64,000 nucleotides of DNA from an uncultured Verrucomicrobiota bacterium. Lineage in GTDB: Bacteria; Verrucomicrobiota; Verrucomicrobiia; Limisphaerales; UBA9464. The first letter of the stretch is position 1; the number at the start of each line of letters is the position of its first letter. The position numbers and the translations under genes are program-made. Shown one piece after another: positions 30,346 to 39,099 of the stretch. The DNA lies in NCBI GenBank assembly GCA_903907995.1, contig CAIVQH010000001.1, positions 27,554 to 91,553 on the forward strand, read 5' to 3'. Below the pieces are notes generated by a model, which worked only from the letters and a program-made list of their open reading frames with translations, was not told the DNA's origin and did not search any database.

Positions 30346-32196
30346 TCAGTAAACGTCCCGCTGATAGCGCTTTGCCGTCTTCAGCGCGGCGACGTATTCG
30401 GCGGCCTGCTCTTTCGTGCGTCCGCCAGCGGTCTCGATGACCGTGTGGAGGGCGGCGTCCACATCCTTGGCCATACGCTTGGCATCACCGCAGACGTAAA
30501 CGTGCGCTCCGGCCTCGAGCCAGGACCACAGCTCGGCGGCCTGTTCCAGCATCCGGGTCTGCACGTAGATCTTTTTGGCCTGGTCGCGGCTGAAGGCGAG
30601 GTCGAGGCGCGTGAGGGAACCGTCCTTCGTCCACGCGGTCAGTTCCTCCTCGTAGAGGAAGTCATTCGCGCGCTGCTGGTCGCCGAAGAAGAGCCAGTTC
30701 TTTCCGCTCGCGGCGGTGGCCCGGCGCTCTTCAAGGAACGCGCGGAACGGCGCGATGCCCGTGCCCGGCCCGATCATGATGACCGGCTTGGTCAGATCGC
30801 TCGGGAGGCGGAACCCATGCGAGACCTGCACGAACACGGGCACGGCAGTCTCACCGAGGGCCACACGGTCCGCGAGCCAGCAGGAGCAGACGCCCTTTTT
30901 GCTCCGGCCGTGGGCGTCATAGCGCACGGCGGCCACAGTGAGGTGAACCTCGCCCGGATGCGCCTTGGGTGAGGACGAGATCGAGTAGAGCCGCGGCTGG
31001 AGCTTGCGCAGATGCGCGACAAACTCGGCGGGGGTGAACTTCGCATCGGGACAGGCCTTGAGGACGTCCACGACATCGCGGCCAAAGATCCAGCGGTCGA
31101 GGTCGGCCTTTTTCGCCGGATCGAGCAAGGCCAAGAGCTCGGTGTTGCCGGCGCGGGTCGCGGCGTCCTTCACCAGCGCAGGCGCGGGTGCGGTGATGAT
31201 GTAAGTCCGCAGCAGCGCCTCGTGCAGGCTCTGCGGTCCCGGGTTCCGAGTCCCGGGTTCCGAGTCGTTCTTGCCGGGCACGCCTTCGAGAGGTTCATCG
31301 CCTTTGGCACAGAGGGCGGCGAGCAGTTCTTCGACGAGCGCGGGGCAATTGGTCGGCACCACGCCGAGCGCATCCCCGGCCTCGTAGCTGAGGCCGGAAC
31401 CCTCGAGCACGATCTCGAAGTGCCGGGTGTCCTTTTGCGAACCGGCGGTGTTCAGCCGACGGTTGGTCTTCAGGCGGGCCGGAAAGGGATTCTGACGCGA
31501 GTAAGCAATAATCAGTGGGTCAGTAATCAGTGAAGCAGTGTTCGACGTGGCCGCCTTGGTCTCGGCCGCGGCTAACTGATCACTGATCACTGTGTTACTG
31601 ATTACTGACTCACCGGCCAACGCGGGCCACAACGCTTCGGTCCACGCCCGGGCGGCCGCCTCGTAATCCACGTCACACTCGCCCCGGGGGACGAGGCGTT
31701 TCGCGCCGAGCTTCTCGAGACGTTCATCGAACTTCTTCGAGGCGCCGCAGAACTCGGCGTAGTTCTTGTCGCCCAGACCCAGCACGGCGAACGCGAGGTT
31801 CTCCAGCCGGGGGGCGGTCTCGGCGCTGAGCTTCGCCCAGAAGTTCACGGCATTGTCGGGCGGATCGCCGTCGCCCCAGGTGCTGGTGATCACCACGCAA
31901 CGCGATTCCTTCGCCAGGTCGGCCGGGGCGATCGCGTTCAGTTCCCGAATGGCCGGCGCAAAGCCGCGCTTCTCGGCCTCCTTGGCGAATTTCTTCGCCA
32001 GACTCTGCGCGCTGCCCGTCTGCGAGCCGAAGGCGACGAGCAAGGGTGTCGCGGGCTTCGCCGGCGCCGCAGCGGTGCCGGGCGCACCGTGGCGGTCGTA
32101 GAAGACGCCGGCAAAGAAGCCGTTCAGCCAGGCGCGTTGTTCCGGGCTGAACGGCGCGTTGTCGGGCAACGTGGGAATGATGTTCGGATCAGGCAT
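30346..32196 (-). CDS. CysJ-like diflavin reductase (FMN + FAD/NADPH)
   Basis: The 616-residue protein has a flavodoxin domain (phosphate loop FGSQTGSAQ at 57-65, STWGDGDPPDN, LGLGDKNYAEFCGA) and a ferredoxin-NADP reductase half (RLYSISSSPKAH, GVCSCWLADR, MIGPGTGIAPFRAFLEER, YVCGDAKRM, C-terminal RYQRDVY). It moves electrons from NADPH through FAD and FMN to a siroheme enzyme. Sitting between porin and nirA genes, it is probably the donor for nitrite reductase here. Two repeat-derived stretches interrupt it in frame: residues about 195-231 between the flavodoxin and FAD domains, and a 14-base tandem duplication (SEPGTRNPG) in the connecting domain. The start codon shares one base with the porin stop. 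Confidence 0.9.
   Translation of the reverse strand: MPDPNIIPTLPDNAPFSPEQRAWLNGFFAGVFYDRHGAPGTAAAPAKPATPLLVAFGSQTGSAQSLAKKFAKEAEKRGFAPAIRELNAIAPADLAKESRCVVITSTWGDGDPPDNAVNFWAKLSAETAPRLENLAFAVLGLGDKNYAEFCGASKKFDERLEKLGAKRLVPRGECDVDYEAAARAWTEALWPALAGESVISNTVISDQLAAAETKAATSNTASLITDPLIIAYSRQNPFPARLKTNRRLNTAGSQKDTRHFEIVLEGSGLSYEAGDALGVVPTNCPALVEELLAALCAKGDEPLEGVPGKNDSEPGTRNPGPQSLHEALLRTYIITAPAPALVKDAATRAGNTELLALLDPAKKADLDRWIFGRDVVDVLKACPDAKFTPAEFVAHLRKLQPRLYSISSSPKAHPGEVHLTVAAVRYDAHGRSKKGVCSCWLADRVALGETAVPVFVQVSHGFRLPSDLTKPVIMIGPGTGIAPFRAFLEERRATAASGKNWLFFGDQQRANDFLYEEELTAWTKDGSLTRLDLAFSRDQAKKIYVQTRMLEQAAELWSWLEAGAHVYVCGDAKRMAKDVDAALHTVIETAGGRTKEQAAEYVAALKTAKRYQRDVY
31238..31265. repeat. Two perfect 14-bp tandem copies inside the diflavin reductase gene
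   Basis: The unit CCCGGGTTCCGAGT occurs twice without a gap and is translated in frame to part of SEPGTRNPG. It falls in a loop between conserved blocks. Confidence 0.85.
31505..31614. repeat. Palindromic repeat inside the diflavin reductase gene (same family as in dnaE)
   Basis: The left arm AATCAGTGGGTCAGTAATCA and following bases match the reverse complement of the dnaE copy at 27 of 29 positions. The right arm (31574-31614) is an imperfect reverse complement of the left. It encodes about 36 residues in the inter-domain linker with no stop codon. Confidence 0.85.
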
Positions 32197-33743
32197 CAGA
32201 AACGCACCAGGAGCTGGGTGTAGATCCAGTCGGCATCCTGCGAGCCGGACTTGGAGAAGGTGTCCTCGATGTAGGCCCCGCGAAAGAAGTGGCCGTAGCC
32301 AAACTCGAGGTTGGAGAACTTGGTCAGGATCACGCCGCACACCGCATCGATCTCGGTGCCAACGAAGCTGCCGTAGCTCGGGTTGAGTCCGTACCCGAGG
32401 CCGCTGCCGGTCGCGCCCGTGTTCACGCCGCCGATGGTCGCGCCGGCCCGGGGAACGCCCGCGACGTTGTAAAAGCGGTCATGGGTGTCCGCGAGCCAGA
32501 AGAGGTGGCCCTCCAACGAGAGCGACACGCGGGGATGGGGCTTGAGCTGGAAGATGGCGCGGATGTTGTGGAGGTTCTGCCAGGACGCGAGGTCCATGTA
32601 GCCGTAAAACTTGTGGTTCGTGGGATACAGGTTGTCGAACGTGCCGTGGGTGCCGTCGTTCGGATCGCTGTCGCCGGTGGCGTAGTTGTACTCGAGCGCG
32701 ATGCGCGGCGTGCCGAAGGCATCGGCAAAGGTGTAGCCGAAATTGCCGGAGACGGCGAAGGCCCGCTGGGCATCGCGCTCATTGGCGCGCACACCGGTGG
32801 CGGGCCTCTTCCAGTCACCGAATTGCCCGGCGGCCTCGACCGTGTAGTCGAAGTTGCCCCACTCGTTCGTCGCCGAGCGCAGCCGCGTGCCGATCGTGTA
32901 GATGTCGCGGGCGCTGGTGTTGTACGGGGCCGGCGTGGTGAAGGGAGCGTCGAAGTTCGCCGCGCCCGTGCCCACGTTACGCGCGAGCACGTAAAACTCG
33001 GTCCAATTTTTCGGGATCTTCTTCGTGTTGAAATAGACGCCGGAGAAATATTCGTAGTCGTTCGACGTGTTGAAGGAGTTGTCGTCGGGCACGACCAGCC
33101 GCGTCACGAAGGCGTCCACGCCGAACCACGAGTTCTGCCAGCGCAGCTTGGCACCATCGAACACACGGCCGATGTTGTTCCAGCCGAACGCACCGACTAG
33201 CCGCTCGTCGCCATAGGAAAGCTCCTGCCGCCCGAGCTTGAGCGAGACGGGGAACTCCTTGTGGTTGCCGATCGTGACATACGCCTGGTGCAGCTCCATC
33301 GGGCCGTCGGATTCCGGGCTGGCCCCGAGCGGCGCGTTGGGCGCGAAGCCGCGGTTGTCGCTGGTCACGCTGCTGCTGCGGCCCTCGGCGAGAAAACCCC
33401 ACCACTTGTCGGTGTAGCCGAGCCGGAACAGCACCTTGTCGGCGAAGTAGCCGTTGTCGTTCGAGATGCCGCCGGGATTCGTACCCTTCGCGGTCGCGGT
33501 GGAGGCGAAGTCGCTGTTGCCCGGGGCCGCGAGGTTGTTCTCACGGAGCTCGTAGCGAAGGCGAACGGAACCGCCGACGTCCCAGTTGGCCAGGTAGGCG
33601 TCCTGGTTGCGCAGGTAGGTGTTGATGAAGCCGGGGAAGGGCTGCAACGGCGTGGGCGGGGCGTACTGGGCATCCACCGTTGATTGGACGGCGAAGGCCA
33701 GGGCGATGGTGCTGAGGGTTGAGGTGAGACGGGCTGTGTTCAT
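32196..33743 (-). CDS. Outer-membrane porin, alginate-export family
   Basis: The 515-residue protein has a signal peptide (STIALAFAVQSTVDAQ) and a series of amphipathic strands with aromatic girdle residues (SVRLRYELREN, VLFRLGYTDKWWGFLAEGRSS, SLKLGRQELSYGDERLVG), ending in the outer-membrane signature LLVRF with C-terminal Phe. These are hallmarks of the Alginate_exp beta-barrel family. The position between the nitrate transporter genes and the reductase genes suggests it admits nitrate or another small anion; alginate export is not implied. The gene overlaps the next by one base. Confidence 0.85.
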   Translation of the reverse strand: MNTARLTSTLSTIALAFAVQSTVDAQYAPPTPLQPFPGFINTYLRNQDAYLANWDVGGSVRLRYELRENNLAAPGNSDFASTATAKGTNPGGISNDNGYFADKVLFRLGYTDKWWGFLAEGRSSSVTSDNRGFAPNAPLGASPESDGPMELHQAYVTIGNHKEFPVSLKLGRQELSYGDERLVGAFGWNNIGRVFDGAKLRWQNSWFGVDAFVTRLVVPDDNSFNTSNDYEYFSGVYFNTKKIPKNWTEFYVLARNVGTGAANFDAPFTTPAPYNTSARDIYTIGTRLRSATNEWGNFDYTVEAAGQFGDWKRPATGVRANERDAQRAFAVSGNFGYTFADAFGTPRIALEYNYATGDSDPNDGTHGTFDNLYPTNHKFYGYMDLASWQNLHNIRAIFQLKPHPRVSLSLEGHLFWLADTHDRFYNVAGVPRAGATIGGVNTGATGSGLGYGLNPSYGSFVGTEIDAVCGVILTKFSNLEFGYGHFFRGAYIEDTFSKSGSQDADWIYTQLLVRF

Positions 33744-33773
33744 TGTGGGTGGGCAGGTTGAAAGGGTTTCAAA

Positions 33774-34607
33774 TCAGGCGGTGATGGCGACAGCTGTAGC
33801 GGACACGGGTGCCAACGCGGCGGGTTTCTTCTTGTGCGCGTGGACCTCGAGAAACTCGATGAGCCGGGCGCGCAGCTGGTAGTAGTCGGGATGTTCCATC
33901 ACGGCCTTGCGGTCGCGTGGCCGGGGGAAATTGACCTCGATGATCTCGCCGATGCCGGCCTCGGGGCCGTCGGTCATGCAGACGATACGGTCGGAGAGGT
34001 ACAGCGCCTCGTCGACGTCATGAGTCACCATCATCGCGGTGATCTTGTTCTTGCGCCACAGCTCCAGCAGCACGGCCTGCAGCTCGTAACGGGTGAGCGA
34101 GTCGAGCATGCCGAACGGCTCATCGAGCAGGAGCATCTTGGGCTTGAGCGCAAAGGCGCGGGCGATGCCAACCCGCTGGCGCATGCCCTGCGAAAGTTCG
34201 CCCGGCTTCTTGTGCATCGAATCGGCTAGGCCAACCACAGTGAGATAATACTCGGCGATCTGCTCGCGCTCCGCCTTTTCGGCCGTGAAGAAGACCTGCT
34301 CGATGCCCAGCATCACGTTCTCCTTCGCCGTCATCCACGGCAGCAGCGACGGCGACTGGAAGACAATGCCGCGGTCAGGCCCGGGACCATCCAGTTCCTT
34401 GCCGGCCAGCACGATGCCGCCATCGGTGATGGTGCTCAGGCCGGCGACCATCATCAGCACCGTGGATTTGCCGCAGCCCGAGTGGCCGATGACGGTGACA
34501 AACTCACCCTTGCGCAGCTTCAGGTTGAAGCCCTGCACGATGGTCTGCGGCCCCTTGGCGGAGGGATAAACCTTCTTCAGGTTGAAGATCTCGAGGTAGT
34601 CGTTCAC
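33774..34607 (-). CDS. nrtD: Nitrate ABC transporter ATP-binding protein (NrtD-like)
   Basis: The 277-residue ATPase has Walker A (GHSGCGKST), the Q-loop ([17 protein letters not shown]), the signature ([17 protein letters not shown]), Walker B ([14 protein letters not shown]) and the H-loop ([11 protein letters not shown]). It powers nitrate import with NrtB/NrtC. I choose the GTG at 34607 (reading [15 protein letters not shown]), which starts just ahead of the conserved strand; a TTG at 34643, overlapping the upstream gene by 11 bases, is possible. The C-terminal tail is Ala/Pro-rich and variable. Confidence 0.88.
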   Translation of the reverse strand: MNDYLEIFNLKKVYPSAKGPQTIVQGFNLKLRKGEFVTVIGHSGCGKSTVLMMVAGLSTITDGGIVLAGKELDGPGPDRGIVFQSPSLLPWMTAKENVMLGIEQVFFTAEKAEREQIAEYYLTVVGLADSMHKKPGELSQGMRQRVGIARAFALKPKMLLLDEPFGMLDSLTRYELQAVLLELWRKNKITAMMVTHDVDEALYLSDRIVCMTDGPEAGIGEIIEVNFPRPRDRKAVMEHPDYYQLRARLIEFLEVHAHKKKPAALAPVSATAVAITA

Positions 34608-34632
34608 GGGATAAGTCGGTTCGCGGATTCGT

Positions 34633-35550
34633 TCAGGGTTCAACTTCGACTTTCACGGTCTTCACCTCGGACGGACGGCGCGCGCGGCCACCACGTCCGA
34701 ACAGCGGCGGGCGCCTATGCGTGATGTCCTCGGGTTCGACGTCGGGCAGCACGAGGTTGAGGGTGAGCGAGGTCCGGTTGCGGTCGCGGGCCTTGAGCAG
34801 GTAGTCGATGACCTCGTTGCGGATCTGCTTGAAGTCGTAGTTCTCGTTCACGGCGCGGCGGTCGCGCGGGTGCGGGAGCAGGACGGGAATGCTGGGGCCA
34901 AGTGTGGCGCGCGGCCCGGCGGTGAGCGGGATCACGCGGTCGGCGAGCAGGATGGCCTCGTCGGGATCGTTGGTGATGAGCCCCACCGTCTGCTTTTCCT
35001 GATGACGGATGCGTGAAATCTCGTCCTGCAACGTGGCCCGGGTGAGAGCATCGAGCGCGCCGAGCGGCTCGTCGAGCAGCAGCACCTTGGGCTGCATCGC
35101 CATGGTGCGCGCGACGCTCACGCGCTGCCGCATGCCGCCGGAGAGCTCGCTCGGGCGCTTCTCGCGGGCCGGCGTGAGATTCACCATCGCGATGAACTTC
35201 TCCGTGTGCGCCCGGCGTTGCTCCGGTGTCCATTGTGGGAACACCTGGTCCACGGCAAGGGCGACATTTTCGTAAACGGTCAGCCACGGCAGCAGGCTGT
35301 AATTCTGGAACACGAGCCCCCGGTCGGGACCGGGGCCATCCATGTCGCGGCCTTCGAGCCGGACGGTGCCGGTATCGGGTCGGATCAGGCCGGCGAGGAG
35401 CGACATGAGCGTCGTCTTGCCCGCGCCGGAATAGCCGACGATGGCGACGAACTCACCCTGCTCGATCTCGAGGTCGATGTCCGCGAGCACCTCGGTGCGC
35501 GCTGAACTGGGACCATAACCCTTCGAGACACCTTTAAGCTGAAGAAACAT
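34633..35550 (-). CDS. nrtC: Nitrate ABC transporter ATP-binding protein (NrtC-like, without NrtA domain)
   Basis: The 305-residue protein has a complete ABC set: [57 protein letters not shown]. The H-loop histidine is replaced: [14 protein letters not shown] carries Asn where NrtD has His. Cyanobacterial NrtC carries a C-terminal NrtA-like regulatory domain of about 400 residues; here only a basic tail of about 60 residues follows. Two separate NrtA-like proteins without clear signal peptides are encoded in the same operon and could supply that function. Confidence 0.88.
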   Translation of the reverse strand: MFLQLKGVSKGYGPSSARTEVLADIDLEIEQGEFVAIVGYSGAGKTTLMSLLAGLIRPDTGTVRLEGRDMDGPGPDRGLVFQNYSLLPWLTVYENVALAVDQVFPQWTPEQRRAHTEKFIAMVNLTPAREKRPSELSGGMRQRVSVARTMAMQPKVLLLDEPLGALDALTRATLQDEISRIRHQEKQTVGLITNDPDEAILLADRVIPLTAGPRATLGPSIPVLLPHPRDRRAVNENYDFKQIRNEVIDYLLKARDRNRTSLTLNLVLPDVEPEDITHRRPPLFGRGGRARRPSEVKTVKVEVEP

Positions 35551-35649
35551 GTGATTTACGATGTTCGATTTGCGATTTACGACTTTTTACGAGCCATCGC
35601 GACCGCACTGCCGGCTCGTATATCGTAAATCATCAATCATAAATGATCA
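35551..35649. repeat. Hairpin repeat between nrtB and nrtC (GATTTACGATTT family)
   Basis: The left words GATTTACGATGTTCGATTTG and right words CGTAAATCATCAATCATAAA are imperfect reverse complements. They enclose a perfect 8-bp inner stem (TACGAGCC at 35588 and GGCTCGTA at 35613). The element fills the whole 103-base gap inside the operon. Confidence 0.75.
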
Positions 35650-35653
35650 GAGC

Positions 35654-36448
35654 TCACGCGGTCTTGAAGCGCCTCTCGACCACGCTCATCAGGCGGTCGA
35701 GCACGAAGCCAACGAGGCCGATGGTGAGGATGCAGAGGATGATCTGCTCGTAGACGAGCGCGTTGTACTGCTGCCAGAGGAAGCCGCCGACGCCCGGCCG
35801 GCCGGTGAGCATTTCGGCGGCGACGATCACAAGCCACGCGATGCCGAGGCTGAGGCGGAAGCCGGTGAACATGTACGGCAGCGTCGCCGGGATCATCACC
35901 TTCGTGAGTGTCTTCCAGCGGGAGAGCTTGAGCACCCGGGCGACGTTCATATAATCGGTTGGGATCGCCCGTACGCCGACGGCGGTGTTCAGCACCGTGG
36001 GCCACATCGAGCAGAGCGCGATGGTGAAGAGCGCGGCCATCTCGCTGATGTTGACGCCCTTCACCTTGGCAAAGAACACCATCCCCAGCGGAAGCCACGC
36101 GAGCGGCGACACCGGACGCAGGATCTGGATGATCGGGTCAAACGCCTTGGTGAACGTCTTCGACAGGCCGAGGAAGAAACCGATGGGTGTGCCGAGGATC
36201 AGCGCGATCGAGTACCCCTTCGCCACGAGGATCAGAGAGAGCCAGGTGAAGCGGAGGATGCCCTGGTCCATCTCGCCGCGCTTGCCGAACGGGTCGAGCA
36301 CGTAGGGCTTGCTCTCGGTCCAGGTCTTCGTCGGGTTCGGCAGGTCGCCCGCCCAGGTGGCGCTGCTGAAATACCACAGGCCGGTGATCACCGCGGCCCC
36401 GAGGAGGGGCAGCAGGAGGAAATCGAGTTTGCGCAGCGTTTCTTTCAT
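35654..36448 (-). CDS. nrtB: Nitrate ABC transporter permease (NrtB-like)
   Basis: The 264-residue inner-membrane protein has five or six hydrophobic segments (LLLPLLGAAVITGLWYF, GYSIALILGTPIGFFLGL, GFRLSLGIAWLVIVAAEML, IILCILTIGLVGFVLDRLM) and the EAA-type loop of binding-protein-dependent permeases (VARVLKLSRWKTLTKVMIPA). It forms the channel for NrtC/NrtD. The gene lies 18 bases after the upstream NrtA-like gene. Confidence 0.92.
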   Translation of the reverse strand: MKETLRKLDFLLLPLLGAAVITGLWYFSSATWAGDLPNPTKTWTESKPYVLDPFGKRGEMDQGILRFTWLSLILVAKGYSIALILGTPIGFFLGLSKTFTKAFDPIIQILRPVSPLAWLPLGMVFFAKVKGVNISEMAALFTIALCSMWPTVLNTAVGVRAIPTDYMNVARVLKLSRWKTLTKVMIPATLPYMFTGFRLSLGIAWLVIVAAEMLTGRPGVGGFLWQQYNALVYEQIILCILTIGLVGFVLDRLMSVVERRFKTA

Positions 36449-36466
36449 GGAAGGAAGGTGGAGTGG

Positions 36467-37738
36467 TCAGCCTTTGGGCGACTTGAGGGCGAAGGACTGG
36501 GCGTAATCCTCGGGCGTTTCAGGATCGAAGATTTTGCCGTCGAAGAGTTTCACCGCGCGGGTTTCGGCGGGATCGGCCGGCACGCTCAGCTCGCGCATGG
36601 CCTCGGCGAAGAGGTCGGGGCGCAGGACGGAGCGCGTTACGCCCGCGTAATCCGGCGCGCCGTGGACCAGGCCCCAGCGGCGGTACTGGCTAAGGAACCA
36701 CAGGCATTCCCGAGCCTGCGGGCAGTTGGTATTGCGCGCGTGGAAGGCCAGTCCTGGGGCGGCCCCGGACAGGCGGCCATCCCCGTAGGCAAAACCGGAT
36801 TGCAGCCGCACGCGGATCGCCTCGGCGGCACAGTTCAGGTAGTCGGGTCCAGCTACCAGCTCGGCCAACTCGGTCGCGTTGGCCGGATCATCACACCAGG
36901 CGCTCGCGGCGTGGAGAGCCTTGAGCACGGCCTTCACCGTGCGCGGATGCCGCTCGGCGAATTCCGCCGTGAAGGCGCAGACCTTTTCCGGATGGTCGGG
37001 CCAGATCGTCTGCGAGGTGATCGCGGTGTAGCCGACGCCCTCGGCCACGGCGCGGGCGTTCCACGGTTCGCCGGCGCAGAAGCCATCGAGGCGGCCACCC
37101 GCGAGGTTCTTCACCATCATCGGCGGCGGGATGGTGATGAGCGCGACATCGCGGTCGGGATCGATGCCGCCCGCCGCCAGCCAGTAGCGCAGCCACAGGG
37201 CGTGGGTGCCGGGTGGCAGCGTATGCGCGAAGACCAGCGGCCTGCCCGCGTCGCGCTTCTCGGCGGCATGCTTGTAGAGCGCCTTCGCCTCCGCGCCGAT
37301 CTGGCCGGAATACTTTTTCCCGAGCGTGATCGCCTGCCCGTTGCGTGCGAGCATCCACGGGATGATCAGCGGCGTGCGGTTCTGTCCGAGGATTCCCAGG
37401 CGCGAGGCCAGCGGCATCCCGTAGAGCATGTGCGCGGCGTGGACCTCGCCGGAGACCAGCGCATCGCGCGAGGCGGTCCAGCTCGGGGCCCGGTGCAGCG
37501 AGGCGTTGAGGCCGAATTCGGCGAAGAATCCCTTCTTCAGGCCGACCAGGAATGGGGCGCAGTCCGTCAGCGGCAGGAAACTGAACCGCACATCGCGCAC
37601 CTCCGGGCCATCGCCGGGAAACACACCGCCGCTCCATCCTGCGGGCAGGCGCGAAGGCGCATGGCCATTGGCCGCCGGTTCAGAGGTGACCGGGCCGGTC
37701 AGGCGGGCAGCAAGGTCGGTAGGAGCAAAGTTATCCAT
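36467..37738 (-). CDS. NrtA/CmpA-family binding protein without a clear signal peptide
   Basis: The 423-residue protein is a nitrate/bicarbonate-type binding protein (VRFSFLPLTDCAPFLVGLKKGFF, LPPGTHALWLRYWLAAGGIDP, GRLDGFCAGEPWNARAVAEG). Its N-terminus (MDNFAPTDLAARLTGP) has no hydrophobic core, unlike the adjacent NrtA with its twin-arginine start, so it is probably cytoplasmic. A remnant-like PAGWSGGVFPGDGPE segment mirrors the cleavage region of NrtA (PGGWSGRVFADD), so it looks like a duplicate that lost its signal. It could act as the detached regulatory domain of the NrtC-type ATPase. Confidence 0.85.
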   Translation of the reverse strand: MDNFAPTDLAARLTGPVTSEPAANGHAPSRLPAGWSGGVFPGDGPEVRDVRFSFLPLTDCAPFLVGLKKGFFAEFGLNASLHRAPSWTASRDALVSGEVHAAHMLYGMPLASRLGILGQNRTPLIIPWMLARNGQAITLGKKYSGQIGAEAKALYKHAAEKRDAGRPLVFAHTLPPGTHALWLRYWLAAGGIDPDRDVALITIPPPMMVKNLAGGRLDGFCAGEPWNARAVAEGVGYTAITSQTIWPDHPEKVCAFTAEFAERHPRTVKAVLKALHAASAWCDDPANATELAELVAGPDYLNCAAEAIRVRLQSGFAYGDGRLSGAAPGLAFHARNTNCPQARECLWFLSQYRRWGLVHGAPDYAGVTRSVLRPDLFAEAMRELSVPADPAETRAVKLFDGKIFDPETPEDYAQSFALKSPKG

Positions 37739-37768
37739 GAATGGATGGTACGGGCGTTCGGAGAGGAA

Positions 37769-37808
37769 GCCGGCGGCGGGGAACAACACACAAAAACCCG
37801 CCGCCGGC
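37769..37808 (-). promoter_or_regulatory. Strong intercistronic hairpin downstream of nrtA
   Basis: A perfect 12-bp stem (GCCGGCGGCGGG with CCCGCCGCCGGC) encloses a 16-base loop. It lies between nrtA and the next NrtA-like gene. On the transcribed strand the T-run is in the loop, not after the stem, so it is better read as an mRNA 3'-end stabiliser or attenuator than as a terminator. Confidence 0.65.
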
Positions 37809-37824
37809 CGTTGGTCTCAGGGGG

Positions 37825-39099
37825 TCAGCCTTTGAGAGAGTTCACGGGGAATCCTTTCGCATAATCCTCCGGCTTGGCCGGGTCGAAAGTGATGCCGTCG
37901 AAAAGGGTTTCCGGTTTGGCGTCGGCGCCGCCGTGCGTGTAGCCGGCCTCCTTCATCGCCTCCTCGTAGAGGTCGGGCCGGAGCACCTGCCTGGCGACGC
38001 CCTCGTAATCGGGCGCACCCGTGACCATGCCCCAGCGGCGGAACTGCGTGAGCCACCAGACGCCGTACTTGAGCTGCGGGTAGTTGCAGTTGCGCTGGCT
38101 GAAGATCATCGGGAACTCATCCTTGTACTTCCGCCCGTCGCCGAGGTCGTAGTCGCCAAGCAGACGGCCGAGGATGATGTCCTTGTGACAGTTGATGTAG
38201 TTGGGCTTGCTGACGATGTCGCACTGCTCCGGGCGGTTCTCGACCTTGTCGAGCCACACGCTCGCGTCGTTCAGGCCCTTGAGCACGGCCTTCACGGTCT
38301 TCGGATTCTTCTCCGCGAACTCCTTCGTGAAGGCGCACACCTTCTCCGGGTGATCCTTCCACATCATCTGGGTGGTGATGGCGGTGTAGCCGATCTGGTC
38401 GGCAATGGCCCGGGCGTTCCACGGCTCGCCGACACAGAAGCCGTCCATCTTGCCGACCTTCATGTTCGAGATCATCTGCGGCGGCGGGATGGTGATGAGT
38501 GAGATGTCCTTGTCGGGATGGACACCGCCTGCGGCCAGCCAGTAACGCATCCACATGGCGTGGGTGCCGGGCGGGAAAGTCATCGCGAAGGAGAGCGGTT
38601 CACCGAGGCCCTTGGCCTTTTCGACGAAGGGCTTCAGCGCCTTGGCGTCGCCCTGCACCTTGCCCTTGAACTCCGTCTTGAGCGTGATGGCCTGGCCGTT
38701 CCGGTTTACCAGCCAGGGGATGACCATCGGCTTCTTCGGCGAACCGAGCAGCCCCATCGTCGAGGCGAAGGGCATACTAAGGAGCATGTGTGTGAACTGG
38801 TTGTCGCCGTTGCTCAGCGAATCGCGGATGGCGGCCCAGTTGGCCCCCTTGGAGACCGCCACATCGAGGCCGTACCTCTTGAAGAAGCCCTTCTCGGCCC
38901 CGACCACAAAGGGGGAACAGTCGGTGAGCGCGATGATGCCGCAGCGGCAGCTCGGCGTTTCCGGCGAGTCATCCGCAAACACGCGGCCGCTCCAGCCGCC
39001 GGGCAGGCCGGCGAGCACGGTGGCGATGGCGGACTGTTTGAGGAAGCGGCGGCGGCCGGGGTTAAGCGGTGAGGAGGCGGGTTTCACTGTCAGTTTCAT
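37825..39099 (-). CDS. nrtA: Nitrate ABC transporter substrate-binding protein with Tat-type signal (NrtA)
   Basis: The 424-residue protein begins with a twin-arginine leader (NPGRRRFLKQSAIATVLAGLPGG) and continues as a NrtA/CmpA-family binding protein (CGIIALTDCSPFVVGAEKGFF, MTFPPGTHAMWMRYWLAAGGVHP, GKMDGFCVGEPWNARAIADQ). It captures nitrate in the periplasm for NrtBCD. The ATG at 39099 precedes the leader and overlaps the upstream NrtA-like gene by 38 bases. A strong hairpin follows, which would favour higher mRNA levels of this gene than of the downstream ones. Confidence 0.92.
   Translation of the reverse strand: MKLTVKPASSPLNPGRRRFLKQSAIATVLAGLPGGWSGRVFADDSPETPSCRCGIIALTDCSPFVVGAEKGFFKRYGLDVAVSKGANWAAIRDSLSNGDNQFTHMLLSMPFASTMGLLGSPKKPMVIPWLVNRNGQAITLKTEFKGKVQGDAKALKPFVEKAKGLGEPLSFAMTFPPGTHAMWMRYWLAAGGVHPDKDISLITIPPPQMISNMKVGKMDGFCVGEPWNARAIADQIGYTAITTQMMWKDHPEKVCAFTKEFAEKNPKTVKAVLKGLNDASVWLDKVENRPEQCDIVSKPNYINCHKDIILGRLLGDYDLGDGRKYKDEFPMIFSQRNCNYPQLKYGVWWLTQFRRWGMVTGAPDYEGVARQVLRPDLYEEAMKEAGYTHGGADAKPETLFDGITFDPAKPEDYAKGFPVNSLKG

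Noticed and set aside
27188..30352. A 1054-codon open frame on the + strand
   Set aside because: It is the complement of the nitrate reductase and nitrite reductase genes, which have clear families; long antisense frames are expected at this GC content. The same holds for other long frames, for example 35561-37864 and 19715-21445 on the + strand.
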